Shown here piece by piece: positions 1-9,127 of a DNA stretch of 64,000 bases (position 1 is the first letter of the stretch; each line of letters starts with the position of its first letter). Source of the stretch: JBFWPF01 sp050250135 (GTDB lineage: Bacteria; Chlamydiota; Chlamydiia; Chlamydiales; JAFEGQ01); NCBI GenBank assembly GCA_050250135.1, contig JBFWPF010000001.1:1-64000 (forward strand), in the 5' to 3' direction. Position numbers and translations under genes: made by a program. The notes beneath the pieces were generated by a model that was not told the DNA's origin, searched no databases, and saw only the letters and a program-made list of their open reading frames with translations.

Positions 1-123
1 ACTGATCATCTCTTAGAGCATACCGTTTCATGTCCTTTCCCTTCGCAACCCGCTAAACTCAAGAAGAATAAAGGAATGACCCTCGAAACGTCAACTGTTA
101 TTTTAATTGATTACACGCCCTGA
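1..123. other. intergenic, downstream of oppC
   Basis: No credible coding region is visible here. The oppD and oppF ATPase genes that often follow oppC are absent from this stretch. A weak imperfect inverted repeat can be drawn between about 24 and 92 (CGTTTC...TCCTTT against AAAGGA...GAAACG). It could be a terminator for the opp operon but is much weaker than the hairpins elsewhere in the window. Confidence 0.4.
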
Positions 124-1488
124 TTACGCACCCCGAAGTTTGGGATCTAGGGCATCGCGGAGGGTGTCGCCGACGAGGGCGATGGCGATCAGGAGGAGGC
201 TGAGGAGGATGGCAGGGGGCCACAGGAGGCCACTGTCAGCGGGAAAGGCGGCCCTCCCCTCATCCATCAATACGCCAAGTGAGCAGGAACCCTCTTCCCC
301 AAGGCCAAGGAAGGCGAGTCCCGCCTCACTGGTAATCGCTACCATCAGAGCAAAAGGGAGGAGCGAAACGACCGGCGGGATGGCGTTCGGAAGGATTTCG
401 CGGAAGAGGATGGTGCGACTGGGATAGCCCTGCGATCGGCAGGCCTGCACATAGGGGAGGGCCTTTTGCCGAAGGACCTCGGCGCGAACCATCCGGCAGA
501 GGGGTGGCCAACTGAAGAAAGCAAGCGCCCCTATGACCAAGAAAATTGACTTGCTCTGCAAAATGGCCACGGTGAGGAGGAGCATAAGAAAGGTGGGCAT
601 CGCCTCCCACACCTCGATGAGGCGGCAGAGGAGGATGTCGAGCTTGCCACCGTGAAAGCCAGCAATTGCGCCAAGGGGAACGCCTAGCAGGAGGGCAAGG
701 AGAGTTGCGATCACACCGACGACGATGGAGACCCGGATCCCAAAGAAAAGAGCGGCCACCAGATCTTTACCGTTGACGCGAGAGCGGAGCCACCACTGAT
801 TTTCCGAATGGCGGGTTACCGAATGCTCCTCCCAGTGAAAAGGGCGTAAGAGAGGCATGACGAGCCCCTCCAGTTTCTGGCTAGCGAGCCACTCCTCCTT
901 CGCGTCGAGGTAGGCGAGCTTGGCCCCCCCCTCAGGATCGAGCTGGAGCCGCTTCCGCTTAGCCTCAAGTCGTTCCTGCTCTATTTGCCAAGGGGTGACC
1001 ATCTGCCCTCTGGCCAGCGCCTGCTCATGATAGCGCTTGCGGAGCTGGTAACGAAGGGCAAGATTAAGCCGGCCGTATGCAGACTTGCGGTCCAGCTCTT
1101 CGGCCCAACTCTCCCCTCTCTTTCCCTTAACGAACGAGGCGGCAGGATCGGCAACGGGATGGGTGAGGAGGAAGAGGAAGATGCCGATTTGAAGGAGCCC
1201 CACCCCTAAGCAGGCCCACTTCCGGATCGGGAGGAGAGCCCCCAAAACGAAGAGGGGTAGGGTAACCATCAGGAGGTTAAAGAATAGGTCGATCGCCTTG
1301 GTGTAGAACCCCCGGTAGAAGAGGTAGCGCAAGAGGGGGAAGTAGAGCTCCCCGTCGTAGCGAACGGCGAGGGGTTTGCTGCTAGCAAACAGGGGAGCAT
1401 AGACGGCGAGCAGGAGGAGGGCTGCTAAAAGGATGAGGGCTCCCATCCCGATCGGTCGCCGGCAGTATTGTCTCCATATCCTATGCAT
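124..1488 (-). CDS. oppC: oligopeptide ABC transporter permease OppC
   Basis: Inner-membrane permease of a peptide ABC importer (BPD_transp_1 family), partner of OppB and OppA. The ATG at 1488 overlaps the oppB stop, which makes a 22-residue longer upstream reading unlikely. At 454 residues it is about 150 longer than a usual OppC. An insert of roughly residues 55-230 holds two extra hydrophobic segments and a charged lysine/arginine-rich stretch. Its start (PLAVRYDGELYFP) resembles the YejE type of permease. The conserved permease core follows, with the EAA-like loop (CRSQGYPSRTILFREILPNA) near residue 350. No ATPase gene follows, so the energising subunits must be encoded elsewhere. Confidence 0.88.
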   Translation of the reverse strand: MHRIWRQYCRRPIGMGALILLAALLLLAVYAPLFASSKPLAVRYDGELYFPLLRYLFYRGFYTKAIDLFFNLLMVTLPLFVLGALLPIRKWACLGVGLLQIGIFLFLLTHPVADPAASFVKGKRGESWAEELDRKSAYGRLNLALRYQLRKRYHEQALARGQMVTPWQIEQERLEAKRKRLQLDPEGGAKLAYLDAKEEWLASQKLEGLVMPLLRPFHWEEHSVTRHSENQWWLRSRVNGKDLVAALFFGIRVSIVVGVIATLLALLLGVPLGAIAGFHGGKLDILLCRLIEVWEAMPTFLMLLLTVAILQSKSIFLVIGALAFFSWPPLCRMVRAEVLRQKALPYVQACRSQGYPSRTILFREILPNAIPPVVSLLPFALMVAITSEAGLAFLGLGEEGSCSLGVLMDEGRAAFPADSGLLWPPAILLSLLLIAIALVGDTLRDALDPKLRGA

Positions 1489-2902
1489 CGAGGGCCACCC
1501 GTGGGTCGAGGACGGTATAAGCGATGTCAGCGAGAAGGTAGCCCGCAAGGGCAATCACCGAGCTGACAAGGCCCGAAAAGAGGATCACATTGTAGTCGCG
1601 CCCCAAAATGGCGTCGTAGAAAAAGTGGCCAAAGCCATCGATGCTAAAGAGAGCCTCAATAATCAAAGTGCCGCTGAGGAGGACACCCAGGGAGCTGGCA
1701 AGGGAGGTGACCATGGTGATGGCGGCACATCGGCCAACATGCTTCGTGAGGATCTTCCACGTTGAGAGCCCTTTGGCCCGAGCGGTCCTGATGAAATCCT
1801 GCTTCAGGACTTCGAGGACCGCGGTGCGAGCCAGGCGGGATTGGGCAGCGCAGGAGCCATAGGTGACGGCAATGAAGGGGAGGATAAGGTGGAGGGAGAG
1901 GTCTTTGAGGCGGCCAGCTGAGGTCAACGCGGCAAAGTCGCCAGGCGGGGAGGTAAGGCCGCTGATCGGAAGGCCTCTCGTAAGGCCCACCTTCTCGATG
2001 AGAAAGGGGGCGACAACGAATATCGGGAGGGCGTAGAGGAGGAGAAGGAGGAGGTTAAGGGCGAGGTCGGGAAAGCGCCCCCGCCACACCGCCATGATAA
2101 AGCCTAGGACCTGAGCGAGGCAGAAGGTGATGAGCATCGGGGCCGCCGAAAGGGCGACCGAGACCTTGAGTCGCTTGGCCACCTCACTGATGACGCGCCG
2201 ATTGGGATCGTTGCGGAGGGTCCCAAAGTCGAAGGTGAGTACCCGCTTGAAGTAGCGGACTAGGCGGGTTTCGAGGAAAAAGATCTTCACCCGCTCCCAC
2301 CGGCTGGGTTCGAGGCGGAGGAGCCCCCGGTTATCGGCATACCACCGCTTCATCCCCTCGAGATCCTGCCGCTGCCGGAAAAGGGAGAGGAGCTGATTGT
2401 CAGCAATTACCTTCTGATTGTAGGCCCGCTGCTCACCCGTCAGGGAGGCGCCCACATAGCCGGGTCGGGTCCCCCCGCGGGCAAAGGTCTGGATCGCCCG
2501 CTCCCTCAGCTGGGGCTCCTCAGCAAGCTTGAGGAGGGTTCCCATCTGATAGGGGGCCTGATCGCCAAAGCGGATCCGAAGGCTCTGGTACTCCTTGGCC
2601 GAAACCCCCTCTCGCGTCACCAATCGGTGGAGATCGGCCGCCACCTCCTCTTCGCTCCGGTTGGGCCAGGAATTGAACAGGATCGGGAGTGTTAAGCCGT
2701 AGTGCTGCCGGAAGAGGAGGTACTGATCGTCACGCGAGCCGGCGCTGGTCGATGCGTCGGCTGCCCCACTCTCCATCAGGGCCATATTCGATTGGGTGCT
2801 CGGATCGCCGGGAGCCAGGGAGATCAGGACAAAATTCACAAACAGAATGGCGAGAAGGGTGATCGGAATCAGGAGGAGGCGGCGGATTAGGTAGTTAAGC
2901 AT
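1481..2902 (-). CDS. oppB: oligopeptide ABC transporter permease OppB
   Basis: Inner-membrane permease, cotranslated with oppA (8-nt overlap) and oppC (8-nt overlap). The N-terminus is a typical OppB first membrane helix ending in LISLAPGDPS. The C-terminal half has the other helices and the EAA loop (IRTARAKGLSTWKILTKHV, about residue 380). At 473 residues it exceeds the usual 300-340. The extra 150 or so residues form a soluble, charged, probably periplasmic segment between helix 1 and helix 2 (about residues 35-215). OppC also has an enlarged loop after its first helix, so the two inserts may contact the binding protein together. Confidence 0.9.
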   Translation of the reverse strand: MLNYLIRRLLLIPITLLAILFVNFVLISLAPGDPSTQSNMALMESGAADASTSAGSRDDQYLLFRQHYGLTLPILFNSWPNRSEEEVAADLHRLVTREGVSAKEYQSLRIRFGDQAPYQMGTLLKLAEEPQLRERAIQTFARGGTRPGYVGASLTGEQRAYNQKVIADNQLLSLFRQRQDLEGMKRWYADNRGLLRLEPSRWERVKIFFLETRLVRYFKRVLTFDFGTLRNDPNRRVISEVAKRLKVSVALSAAPMLITFCLAQVLGFIMAVWRGRFPDLALNLLLLLLYALPIFVVAPFLIEKVGLTRGLPISGLTSPPGDFAALTSAGRLKDLSLHLILPFIAVTYGSCAAQSRLARTAVLEVLKQDFIRTARAKGLSTWKILTKHVGRCAAITMVTSLASSLGVLLSGTLIIEALFSIDGFGHFFYDAILGRDYNVILFSGLVSSVIALAGYLLADIAYTVLDPRVALDA

Positions 2903-4886
2903 TACGTCTAATGTAAAGCAGCTTTACATTCGGTTCCGTATCGATAGCCCCTGGAATGAGGTCGGGGCGCTCGGCGGGGATAAAGGCGTTCTGAACCGGT
3001 TCCCGGTAGAGGAGGGAGACCTTAGGGACGTAGAGGAAGGTGTAGGGGGCCTCTTGGTGAAGGGTCCGGTGAAAGGCGTGGTAGAGGGAGATCTGCTCCT
3101 CCTTGTCGTGCTCGTACTCGAGCTCCTCCAACACCTGATCGACCCCCTCATGGGCAAAGGCGATGAGGTTGGAGGAGCCAGGGCGGTCGGCACCCGAGGA
3201 ATGCCAGAGGGGTCGGGGATTAGCCGCTACTGGAAAAGTCCATCCCCCCAAAATCGCATCAAACTCTTTCCCGTCGAACAGGAGGGTCATATCGTGCATC
3301 TCAACGCCAAAGGGGCGGCACTCAATTCCAAGGTCACGAAGAGCTGTTGCAATGGTGTCGGTGTAGCTCCGTCCTACCCGGCTGCGGGAGCTATAAGGGA
3401 TGGTGAAACAAAACTTCTTGATCTCCCCATCGATCTCCTTTTCGAGAATCCCATCTCCATCGAGGTCGGCCCAACCGGCCTCCTTAAGGAGGCGGGCAGC
3501 CTCGCCGGGATCGTAGTCGTAGGGAGTGAGGGAGGGGTCGTAACCGGGATCGCCGGGCATAAGGGGGCCGGTCAACTCATCCCCTAATCCGCTGAGGACC
3601 TGCTGAATACACCCCTTGCGGTCGATGGCATAGGTAAGCGCCTTACGGACCATGGGATCGCGAAAGAGGAGGTTCTTTTGGTTCCAGCCGATGTAGAAAT
3701 AGGCACGGAGGCGATAGTCGAGCTGCTCCAGCCCGAGCCCCTGGGCCTTTTGGCTCCGGTAGAGAGGAGAGGCACGAAAGGCGGTGATCTCCCCGACCCG
3801 ATCGGGAAATGATTCGGTGGTGACATAGTCGAGCTCCCCTGCCTTAAAGGCCTGCCAGATCGCCTCCCCATTCTCCTTATAGGTAATGGTGAGCGACTCG
3901 TGGAGCACGGCATAGGGGTTGTGGTAGTGGGGGTTCCGCTTGAAGGCAATCTGGCGGGAGGAGAAGCCGTCGAAGAGGTAGGGGCCGCAACTGGGAACGA
4001 CATTCATCGCCCAGTGTTGGGAGAAGTTCTGAGCAAAGACCGAGTGGGTGCGGTAGGTCTCGGGGTCGGCATCATCTTCGACAATCTTAGAGCCGTCGGG
4101 AAAGTACTGGTAGACCCAGCAGGGTAAGGGGGCGAGGGACATGGTGTAGTTCTTAGAGGCGTAGCGGACCCGCCCCCCCTCCTCCTTCCAGCGGACCACA
4201 AAGGTGAGGTCGTCAATCACCTCAAAGGCCTCCACATGGCGGAGCTCCTCCCTCGTCACAACAGCCACAGGCTCCTGAACATGGGGGTTCATCGCTGTAT
4301 CAAATCCAAATTTAAAATCATGCGCCGTCACCCGGTGGCGCCGGAGGAAGTGGGGGGAGAGGCGCATTTCGGGGGGGAAGTGGTCGGGGTTAAGGGGGGC
4401 CCAGTAGAGGTTATCGCGGAGGTGGACCCAGTAGGCATTCCCCCGCTTCTCGACCTTGAAGGCGAGGTCGGGGGTAAAGAGCTCATGGAACCCCATTTTG
4501 ACGTCGGCAACCGTTCCGAGGCAGCGGCGACGCGCCTCTTGGCAGGGCTTCCAGTTATTATAGGGGTGGAGGTTGTAGGGGCGGACCCGCTCAGCTGTCC
4601 TGAGATGACCGGAGGGTTTAAAGTCGGGGCCGAGCTGTTTGGGGAGGACCTCCGTATAGAAGGGATCCTCTTCCAACAAATTGGGGAGGGAGGGGTCGAC
4701 GTGGGGGCGTTGAGTATCGGGCGATTGGCGGGGCGCGAGGGCGAGCCCTTCGAGATGGGTCAGCTGACTGCGGAGGGCATGGATCTCCCCGCGAACGATC
4801 TTAACCTCTTGCTCGACAATTTGATGGGACCAAAAGAGAAGGCCCAGGAGAGCTACCGTTGCGCAGCCGAGAATAACCCGTATCAC
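2895..4886 (-). CDS. oppA: oligopeptide-binding protein OppA
   Basis: Solute-binding protein of the SBP_bac_5 family that would deliver peptides to OppBC. I place the start at the GTG at 4886 because GGAGG lies 5 nt upstream; a TTG at 4898 is the alternative. The N-terminus is a membrane helix (VILGCATVALLGLLFW) followed by a short coiled coil, so the protein is anchored rather than released. The family core contains the segment VRKALTYAIDRKGCIQQVL. At 663 residues it is longer than the usual 520-550. The last codons (N-V-K-L-L-Y-I) are formed by a copy of the dispersed palindrome. Confidence 0.88.
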   Translation of the reverse strand: MIRVILGCATVALLGLLFWSHQIVEQEVKIVRGEIHALRSQLTHLEGLALAPRQSPDTQRPHVDPSLPNLLEEDPFYTEVLPKQLGPDFKPSGHLRTAERVRPYNLHPYNNWKPCQEARRRCLGTVADVKMGFHELFTPDLAFKVEKRGNAYWVHLRDNLYWAPLNPDHFPPEMRLSPHFLRRHRVTAHDFKFGFDTAMNPHVQEPVAVVTREELRHVEAFEVIDDLTFVVRWKEEGGRVRYASKNYTMSLAPLPCWVYQYFPDGSKIVEDDADPETYRTHSVFAQNFSQHWAMNVVPSCGPYLFDGFSSRQIAFKRNPHYHNPYAVLHESLTITYKENGEAIWQAFKAGELDYVTTESFPDRVGEITAFRASPLYRSQKAQGLGLEQLDYRLRAYFYIGWNQKNLLFRDPMVRKALTYAIDRKGCIQQVLSGLGDELTGPLMPGDPGYDPSLTPYDYDPGEAARLLKEAGWADLDGDGILEKEIDGEIKKFCFTIPYSSRSRVGRSYTDTIATALRDLGIECRPFGVEMHDMTLLFDGKEFDAILGGWTFPVAANPRPLWHSSGADRPGSSNLIAFAHEGVDQVLEELEYEHDKEEQISLYHAFHRTLHQEAPYTFLYVPKVSLLYREPVQNAFIPAERPDLIPGAIDTEPNVKLLYIRRNA
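2910..2930. repeat. dispersed palindrome, copy 1 (21 bp perfect)
   Basis: Perfect palindrome with 10-bp arms, AATGTAAAGC and GCTTTACATT, around a central A. It lies inside oppA, five codons before its stop, and encodes N-V-K-L-L-Y-I there. The same sequence occurs at 11082. Confidence 0.9.
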
Positions 4887-4938
4887 CTCTACCTCCAAAG
4901 AAAATCAGTATACCGATGCAAAAGATAAAGGACGATCT

Positions 4939-6345
4939 CTACGATCTGACCCGTTTACCAGTTAGAGTGGAGAGGCCGTCGTAGGCTGCATACTTGTAGA
5001 GGTCGTGCAGGGTGGGGTGGTTGAAGACCATGGCGATCACATCCATTAGCGTCTTTTTGTCTTGGATGAGGAGGCCTCCGTAGTGGACGAGCTCTGTGGC
5101 CAGGGGACCGATCACATGGACGCCGTGAACAACCAGGTCGTCTCGGGAAAAGACGAGCTTGAGAAAGCCATGCTTGGCTCCCATGATCTGACCGCGGGCC
5201 ATATCCTTGTGGTGGGCGACCCCTTCTAGGGCATCGATCCCCTTCTCTTTGGCCTCAACCAGAGTCATCCCGACGATCGAAACCTCGGGGATGGTGTAGA
5301 TCCCGTAAGGGAGGACGGTGGCGATGTTCTCCAGATCGTGGGTCTGAAACATGTGGGCAACGGCCGCTCTCCCTTGGTCCATGCTGGTACTCGCAAGGGC
5401 AGGAAAGCCGATCACATCGCCAGCGGCATAGATATGGGGGACGCTTGTCCGGTAGGTCCCATCGACCTCGATCAGTTCCCGCTTCCCCACTTTGACCCCA
5501 GCCCTATCGAGTTCAAGGTCGTGGATACACCCGTTGCGCCCGGCGGCAAAGAGGTACATGTCGACAAGGAGGGTCTCGCCCGATTCTAAAGCGATGTCTA
5601 GGGGTTCTTGCTCCCCATGGGGGACTTTGATCTCCTTGATGGTGGTGTTGAAGAGGATCTCGATCCCCTCATTGCGCATCTCGCAAAGGAGCTCCTCGAC
5701 AACGTCATGATCGAGGTGGGAGAGGATCTTGTCGCTCCGGTTGATCAGGTAGACCTTGCACCCCATGGTAGCAAAAATGGTGGCGTATTCGCAGCCGATA
5801 ACACCGGCACCGACGACACAGATCGAGGTTGGGAAGCGGGTGATCTCGAGTATGGAGTTGGAGTCGTGAACCCGTTTGCTATCGAAGGGGATGCCGGAGG
5901 GGTGGACGGGATAGGAGCCGGTGGCGATCAGGATGTACTCCCCTCGAACGGTCTGCTCCATCGCCCCCTTAACATGGATCGTGTGGGGGTCCTGGAAGCT
6001 GGCGGTCCCCTGGATGATATCGACTCCGTGGAGCTCGATGTTCCGATGGACCTTGTTCGCATAGGTCTCGACCACCCGATCCTTGCGAAAGAGGAAATCC
6101 TCAACGGAGGCCTTGTGCTCGAGCTTCCGCTCGATCCCGTAGAGGCCCCTCTCCGACTTGCCAGAGAGGTAGAGGGCGGTCTCCTTGAGGGTCTTGGAGG
6201 GGAGGGTTCCGGTTTGGACCCCGGCCCCGCCGAAAACGGGTTGCTGCTCGATGAGGGCAACGGAGTGGCCAAAATAGGCGGCCTTAACCGCTGCCTTCTC
6301 ACCCGCGGGCCCAGAGCCGATCACCACAAGTTCGTACTGCTTCAT
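4939..6345 (-). CDS. sthA: soluble NAD(P) transhydrogenase SthA
   Basis: Flavoprotein of the pyridine nucleotide-disulfide oxidoreductase family that moves reducing equivalents between NADPH and NAD+. The FAD-binding motif GSGPAGEKAA is at residues 10-19 and the second dinucleotide fold (GAGVIGCEYA) near 178. In place of the redox-active cysteine pair of lipoamide dehydrogenase is GTLPSKTLKE, without cysteines, as in Si-specific transhydrogenases. This points to SthA rather than Lpd. Length (468) matches SthA. It is divergent from glgP with a 63-bp spacer holding a good promoter. It could supply NADPH balance in a cell living on host nucleotides, which is inference. Confidence 0.88.
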   Translation of the reverse strand: MKQYELVVIGSGPAGEKAAVKAAYFGHSVALIEQQPVFGGAGVQTGTLPSKTLKETALYLSGKSERGLYGIERKLEHKASVEDFLFRKDRVVETYANKVHRNIELHGVDIIQGTASFQDPHTIHVKGAMEQTVRGEYILIATGSYPVHPSGIPFDSKRVHDSNSILEITRFPTSICVVGAGVIGCEYATIFATMGCKVYLINRSDKILSHLDHDVVEELLCEMRNEGIEILFNTTIKEIKVPHGEQEPLDIALESGETLLVDMYLFAAGRNGCIHDLELDRAGVKVGKRELIEVDGTYRTSVPHIYAAGDVIGFPALASTSMDQGRAAVAHMFQTHDLENIATVLPYGIYTIPEVSIVGMTLVEAKEKGIDALEGVAHHKDMARGQIMGAKHGFLKLVFSRDDLVVHGVHVIGPLATELVHYGGLLIQDKKTLMDVIAMVFNHPTLHDLYKYAAYDGLSTLTGKRVRS

Positions 6346-6365
6346 TCCTTTCCCCCTGCTGCTGG

Positions 6366-6394
6366 TAAATAATTCCTATGCTATTAGAAGGCAA
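6366..6394 (-). promoter_or_regulatory. sigma70-like promoter of sthA
   Basis: Read on the minus strand: TTGCCT (-35), 17-bp spacer, TATTTA (-10), about 20 bp before the sthA start. The spacer length is ideal and the -10 imperfect. Confidence 0.5.
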
Positions 6395-6408
6395 CCGGGA
6401 GTGAGAAC

Positions 6409-8973
6409 ATGAATTCTGAGCTGGAGCTGAAGGTCAATATCCTTGCGGAGAAGATCAAGCATTACCTCGTGACCCACACCGATAAGCTGCTCGATGAGGC
6501 AAGCGACCAGGAATTTTACCAGGCCTTCTGTCACGCACTGAGGGAAGAGGTGATGGTCAACTGGGCCGCGACACGGCGGATGGCCCAGGAGAAGAACAAG
6601 CGGACACTCTACTACCTCTCGATGGAGTACTTGCCGGGCAGAATCACCGGGAACAACCTGACCAACCTGAAGGCCCATGAGCTGGTCGGCCGGGTCCTTC
6701 ACAAGATGGGGCGCAACTTGGCGGAGATCACGGCGTGTGAGCACGACCCAGGCTTAGGGAATGGGGGGCTTGGCCGCCTCGCCTCTTGCTTTCTCGACTC
6801 CCTAGCGACCCTCCACTACCCCGCGATGGGATACGGTCTGCGCTACCAGTATGGGATTTTCGATCAGGAGATCTGGGATGGGGTCCAGATCGAGCGCCCC
6901 GACCCTTGGCTGCTCATCGACAGCCCGTGGCATGACCGGCGCGATTTTGCGGCCACCTCGGTCCAGTTTTGTGGGCGGGCGATCGAGCGGACCAACTCTC
7001 ACGGGGATACCGTCTTTGATTTGGATGAGTTTGAAGAGGTGCGGGCGATCCCCTACGACACCCCGATCGTGGGCTACACCGATAACCACAACTTCACCGT
7101 CATCCCTTTGCGCCTCTGGACTACCAAGGAGTCGCCCCGCAACTTTCAGCTCCAGCGCTACAACGCCGGGCGCCTCGATCAGGCAGCTGAGAACACCACC
7201 CTCACCGACGTCCTCTACCCGAGCGACCACCACGACTGGGGGAAGCGGATCCGGCTCAAGCAGGAGGCCCTCCTCTCCTCGGCAAGCGCTCAAGATATCA
7301 TCCGCCACTACCTCGAGCGGCACGAGAATTTCGACCACTTTGCCGACAAGGTGCGGATCCAGATCAACGACACCCACCCCGCCATTGCGATTGCCGAGCT
7401 GATGCGCCTCCTCACAGGGGTCCACGATGTCGAGTGGAGACGGGCCTGGGAGATGACGCAGAGTGTGATCAGCTTTACCAACCACACCGTGCTCAAAGAG
7501 GCGTTAGAGGAGTGGGAGCGAAACCTTTTCCACTACCTTCTGCCCAGGCAGTACCGGATCATCGAGAGGATCAATGACGAATTTTGCAACGACCTGCGGC
7601 GCCGCTTCCCCGGCGATGATGGGAAGATCGCCCGCCTCTCGATCCTTGAGGATGGGAAGGTCCGTATGGCCAACCTCGCCGTCCACGGCTCCCACCACAT
7701 CAACGGGGTGGCCAAGCTCCACACCTCGATTCTCACCAAGACCGTCTTCCGCGACTTTTACGACCTCTACCCAGAGCGGTTTGTCAATGTCACCAACGGG
7801 GTAACCCCCCGCCGCTGGCTCCTTCACAGCAATCCAGAGCTGGCCACCTTCATCACCGAGCGGATCGGTGAGAAATGGGTCACCGACCTTTCTGAGCTCC
7901 GCAACCTAGCTAATTTCGCCGGCGACCGAGCCAGTCAAGAGGCCTTCCTCGCCATCAAGCGGCGCAACAAAGAGCGCCTCTGCAAGCTCCTTGCCGCCGA
8001 CAACCCGGTCCGAGACCTCTCGGGCAAACCGATTGGGACCCATCCCGACATCGATCCCGCCTCCCTCTTCGACGTCCAGATCAAGCGGATCCATGAGTAC
8101 AAGCGGCAGCTGATGAACGCTCTCCACGCGATCATGATCTACCAAGAACTCAAGGAAAATCCTCAGGCGCGCACCGTCAAACGGACGGTGATGGTCGGAG
8201 GTAAGGCGGCAGCGGGCTACCGGATGGCCAAGAACATCATCCGCCTCATCCACTGTATCGGCCGGAAGGTCAACACCGATCCCGAGGTGAACGGCAAATT
8301 GCGGGTCCTCTTTATCGAAAACTACAACGTCTCCAAGGCGCAGGTGATCATCCCCGCTACCGACCTCTCCGAGCAGATCTCCACAGCGGGAATGGAGGCC
8401 TCGGGAACGGGCAACATGAAACTCTCTATGAACGGCGCGCTCACCATCGGCACCGATGACGGAGCCAACGTTGAGATGCGAACTGAGGTGGGCGATCGGT
8501 GGTGGCCCTTCCTCTTTGGCGCCTCGACCGATGAGATCGACGAGCTGCGGCGCAGGCAAGATGACAGCGCCCTCCATACCTATAGCAATAATCCCGCCAT
8601 CTACCGGGCGGTGAATGCCCTAAAGGATCGGACCTTTGCTCAAAGTGAGGATGAGCATGGGACCTTTAGCGAGATCGCCTCCAGCCTCCTCGAGGGGCAA
8701 TATGGGATGCCCGCTGACCGCTACTTTGTCCTCAAGGATCTTCCCGCCTATTACGACGCGCAAAAGCGGGTAGAAGCGCTCTATGAGAGACCCTTGGAGT
8801 GGGCCGAATATGCCCTCCACAACATCGCCGGCATGGGCTACTTCTCAACCGATCGAGCGATCCGAGAGTATGCGGAGAAGATCTGGAGGATCGAACCCTG
8901 CCCCCTCGACGATGCCGAGGTCGAGCATATCCGAGCCGAGTATGCAGAGCACGTCCCTACTCTGATTTTGTAG
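6409..8973 (+). CDS. glgP: glycogen/maltodextrin phosphorylase
   Basis: Releases glucose 1-phosphate from alpha-1,4-glucans. The full-length GT35 fold is present (854 residues; usual 800-850). The N-terminal half has YYLSMEYLPGR and DPGLGNGGLGRLA. The C-terminal half has the pyridoxal-phosphate segment GTGNMKLSMNGALTIGT near residue 670, in which the lysine binds the cofactor, and QIKRIHEYKRQL, a conserved family block. The ATG follows GGGAG with suitable spacing. Pgi and enolase elsewhere in the window would use its product. No other glycogen gene is adjacent. It is followed by a long hairpin at 9001-9126. Confidence 0.95.
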   Translation: MNSELELKVNILAEKIKHYLVTHTDKLLDEASDQEFYQAFCHALREEVMVNWAATRRMAQEKNKRTLYYLSMEYLPGRITGNNLTNLKAHELVGRVLHKMGRNLAEITACEHDPGLGNGGLGRLASCFLDSLATLHYPAMGYGLRYQYGIFDQEIWDGVQIERPDPWLLIDSPWHDRRDFAATSVQFCGRAIERTNSHGDTVFDLDEFEEVRAIPYDTPIVGYTDNHNFTVIPLRLWTTKESPRNFQLQRYNAGRLDQAAENTTLTDVLYPSDHHDWGKRIRLKQEALLSSASAQDIIRHYLERHENFDHFADKVRIQINDTHPAIAIAELMRLLTGVHDVEWRRAWEMTQSVISFTNHTVLKEALEEWERNLFHYLLPRQYRIIERINDEFCNDLRRRFPGDDGKIARLSILEDGKVRMANLAVHGSHHINGVAKLHTSILTKTVFRDFYDLYPERFVNVTNGVTPRRWLLHSNPELATFITERIGEKWVTDLSELRNLANFAGDRASQEAFLAIKRRNKERLCKLLAADNPVRDLSGKPIGTHPDIDPASLFDVQIKRIHEYKRQLMNALHAIMIYQELKENPQARTVKRTVMVGGKAAAGYRMAKNIIRLIHCIGRKVNTDPEVNGKLRVLFIENYNVSKAQVIIPATDLSEQISTAGMEASGTGNMKLSMNGALTIGTDDGANVEMRTEVGDRWWPFLFGASTDEIDELRRRQDDSALHTYSNNPAIYRAVNALKDRTFAQSEDEHGTFSEIASSLLEGQYGMPADRYFVLKDLPAYYDAQKRVEALYERPLEWAEYALHNIAGMGYFSTDRAIREYAEKIWRIEPCPLDDAEVEHIRAEYAEHVPTLIL

Positions 8974-9000
8974 AAGAGAAGGGCGCGTCATCAATTAAAT

Positions 9001-9126
9001 TTCCTTGAGATCCAGAGGGATAGGGGCTGCCAGGAGCGTTTCTGAGCTGTGGGACAGGGCCATCGCGCCCTGTTCAAGGCGAAGAAACGCTCATGGAAGC
9101 TCCTTATCACCTGGAGATCAAGGGAA
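9001..9126. repeat. long imperfect hairpin H1
   Basis: A 126-bp near-palindrome fills the gap between convergent glgP and the amino-acid binding lipoprotein gene. Pairs include GAGCGTTTCT (9033-9042) with AGAAACGCTC, ACAGGGC with GCCCTGT around a loop of about 6 nt, and outer arms TTCCTTGA...TCCAG with CTGGAGATCAAGGGAA. Mismatches are spread along the arms. It could be a bidirectional terminator, a small structured RNA or a mobile hairpin element. No U-tract supports a simple terminator. Confidence 0.75.
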
Positions 9127-9127
9127 T

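Noticed and set aside
5608..6372. 254-residue open frame opposite sthA
   Set aside because: It is the antisense shadow of a clearly conserved enzyme gene, with Gly/Asp-rich sequence and no family pattern.
9001..9126. H1 as SRP (4.5S) RNA or 6S RNA
   Set aside because: The conserved SRP tetraloop and asymmetric loop are absent, and there is no large central bubble as in 6S RNA; the size is too small for 6S.
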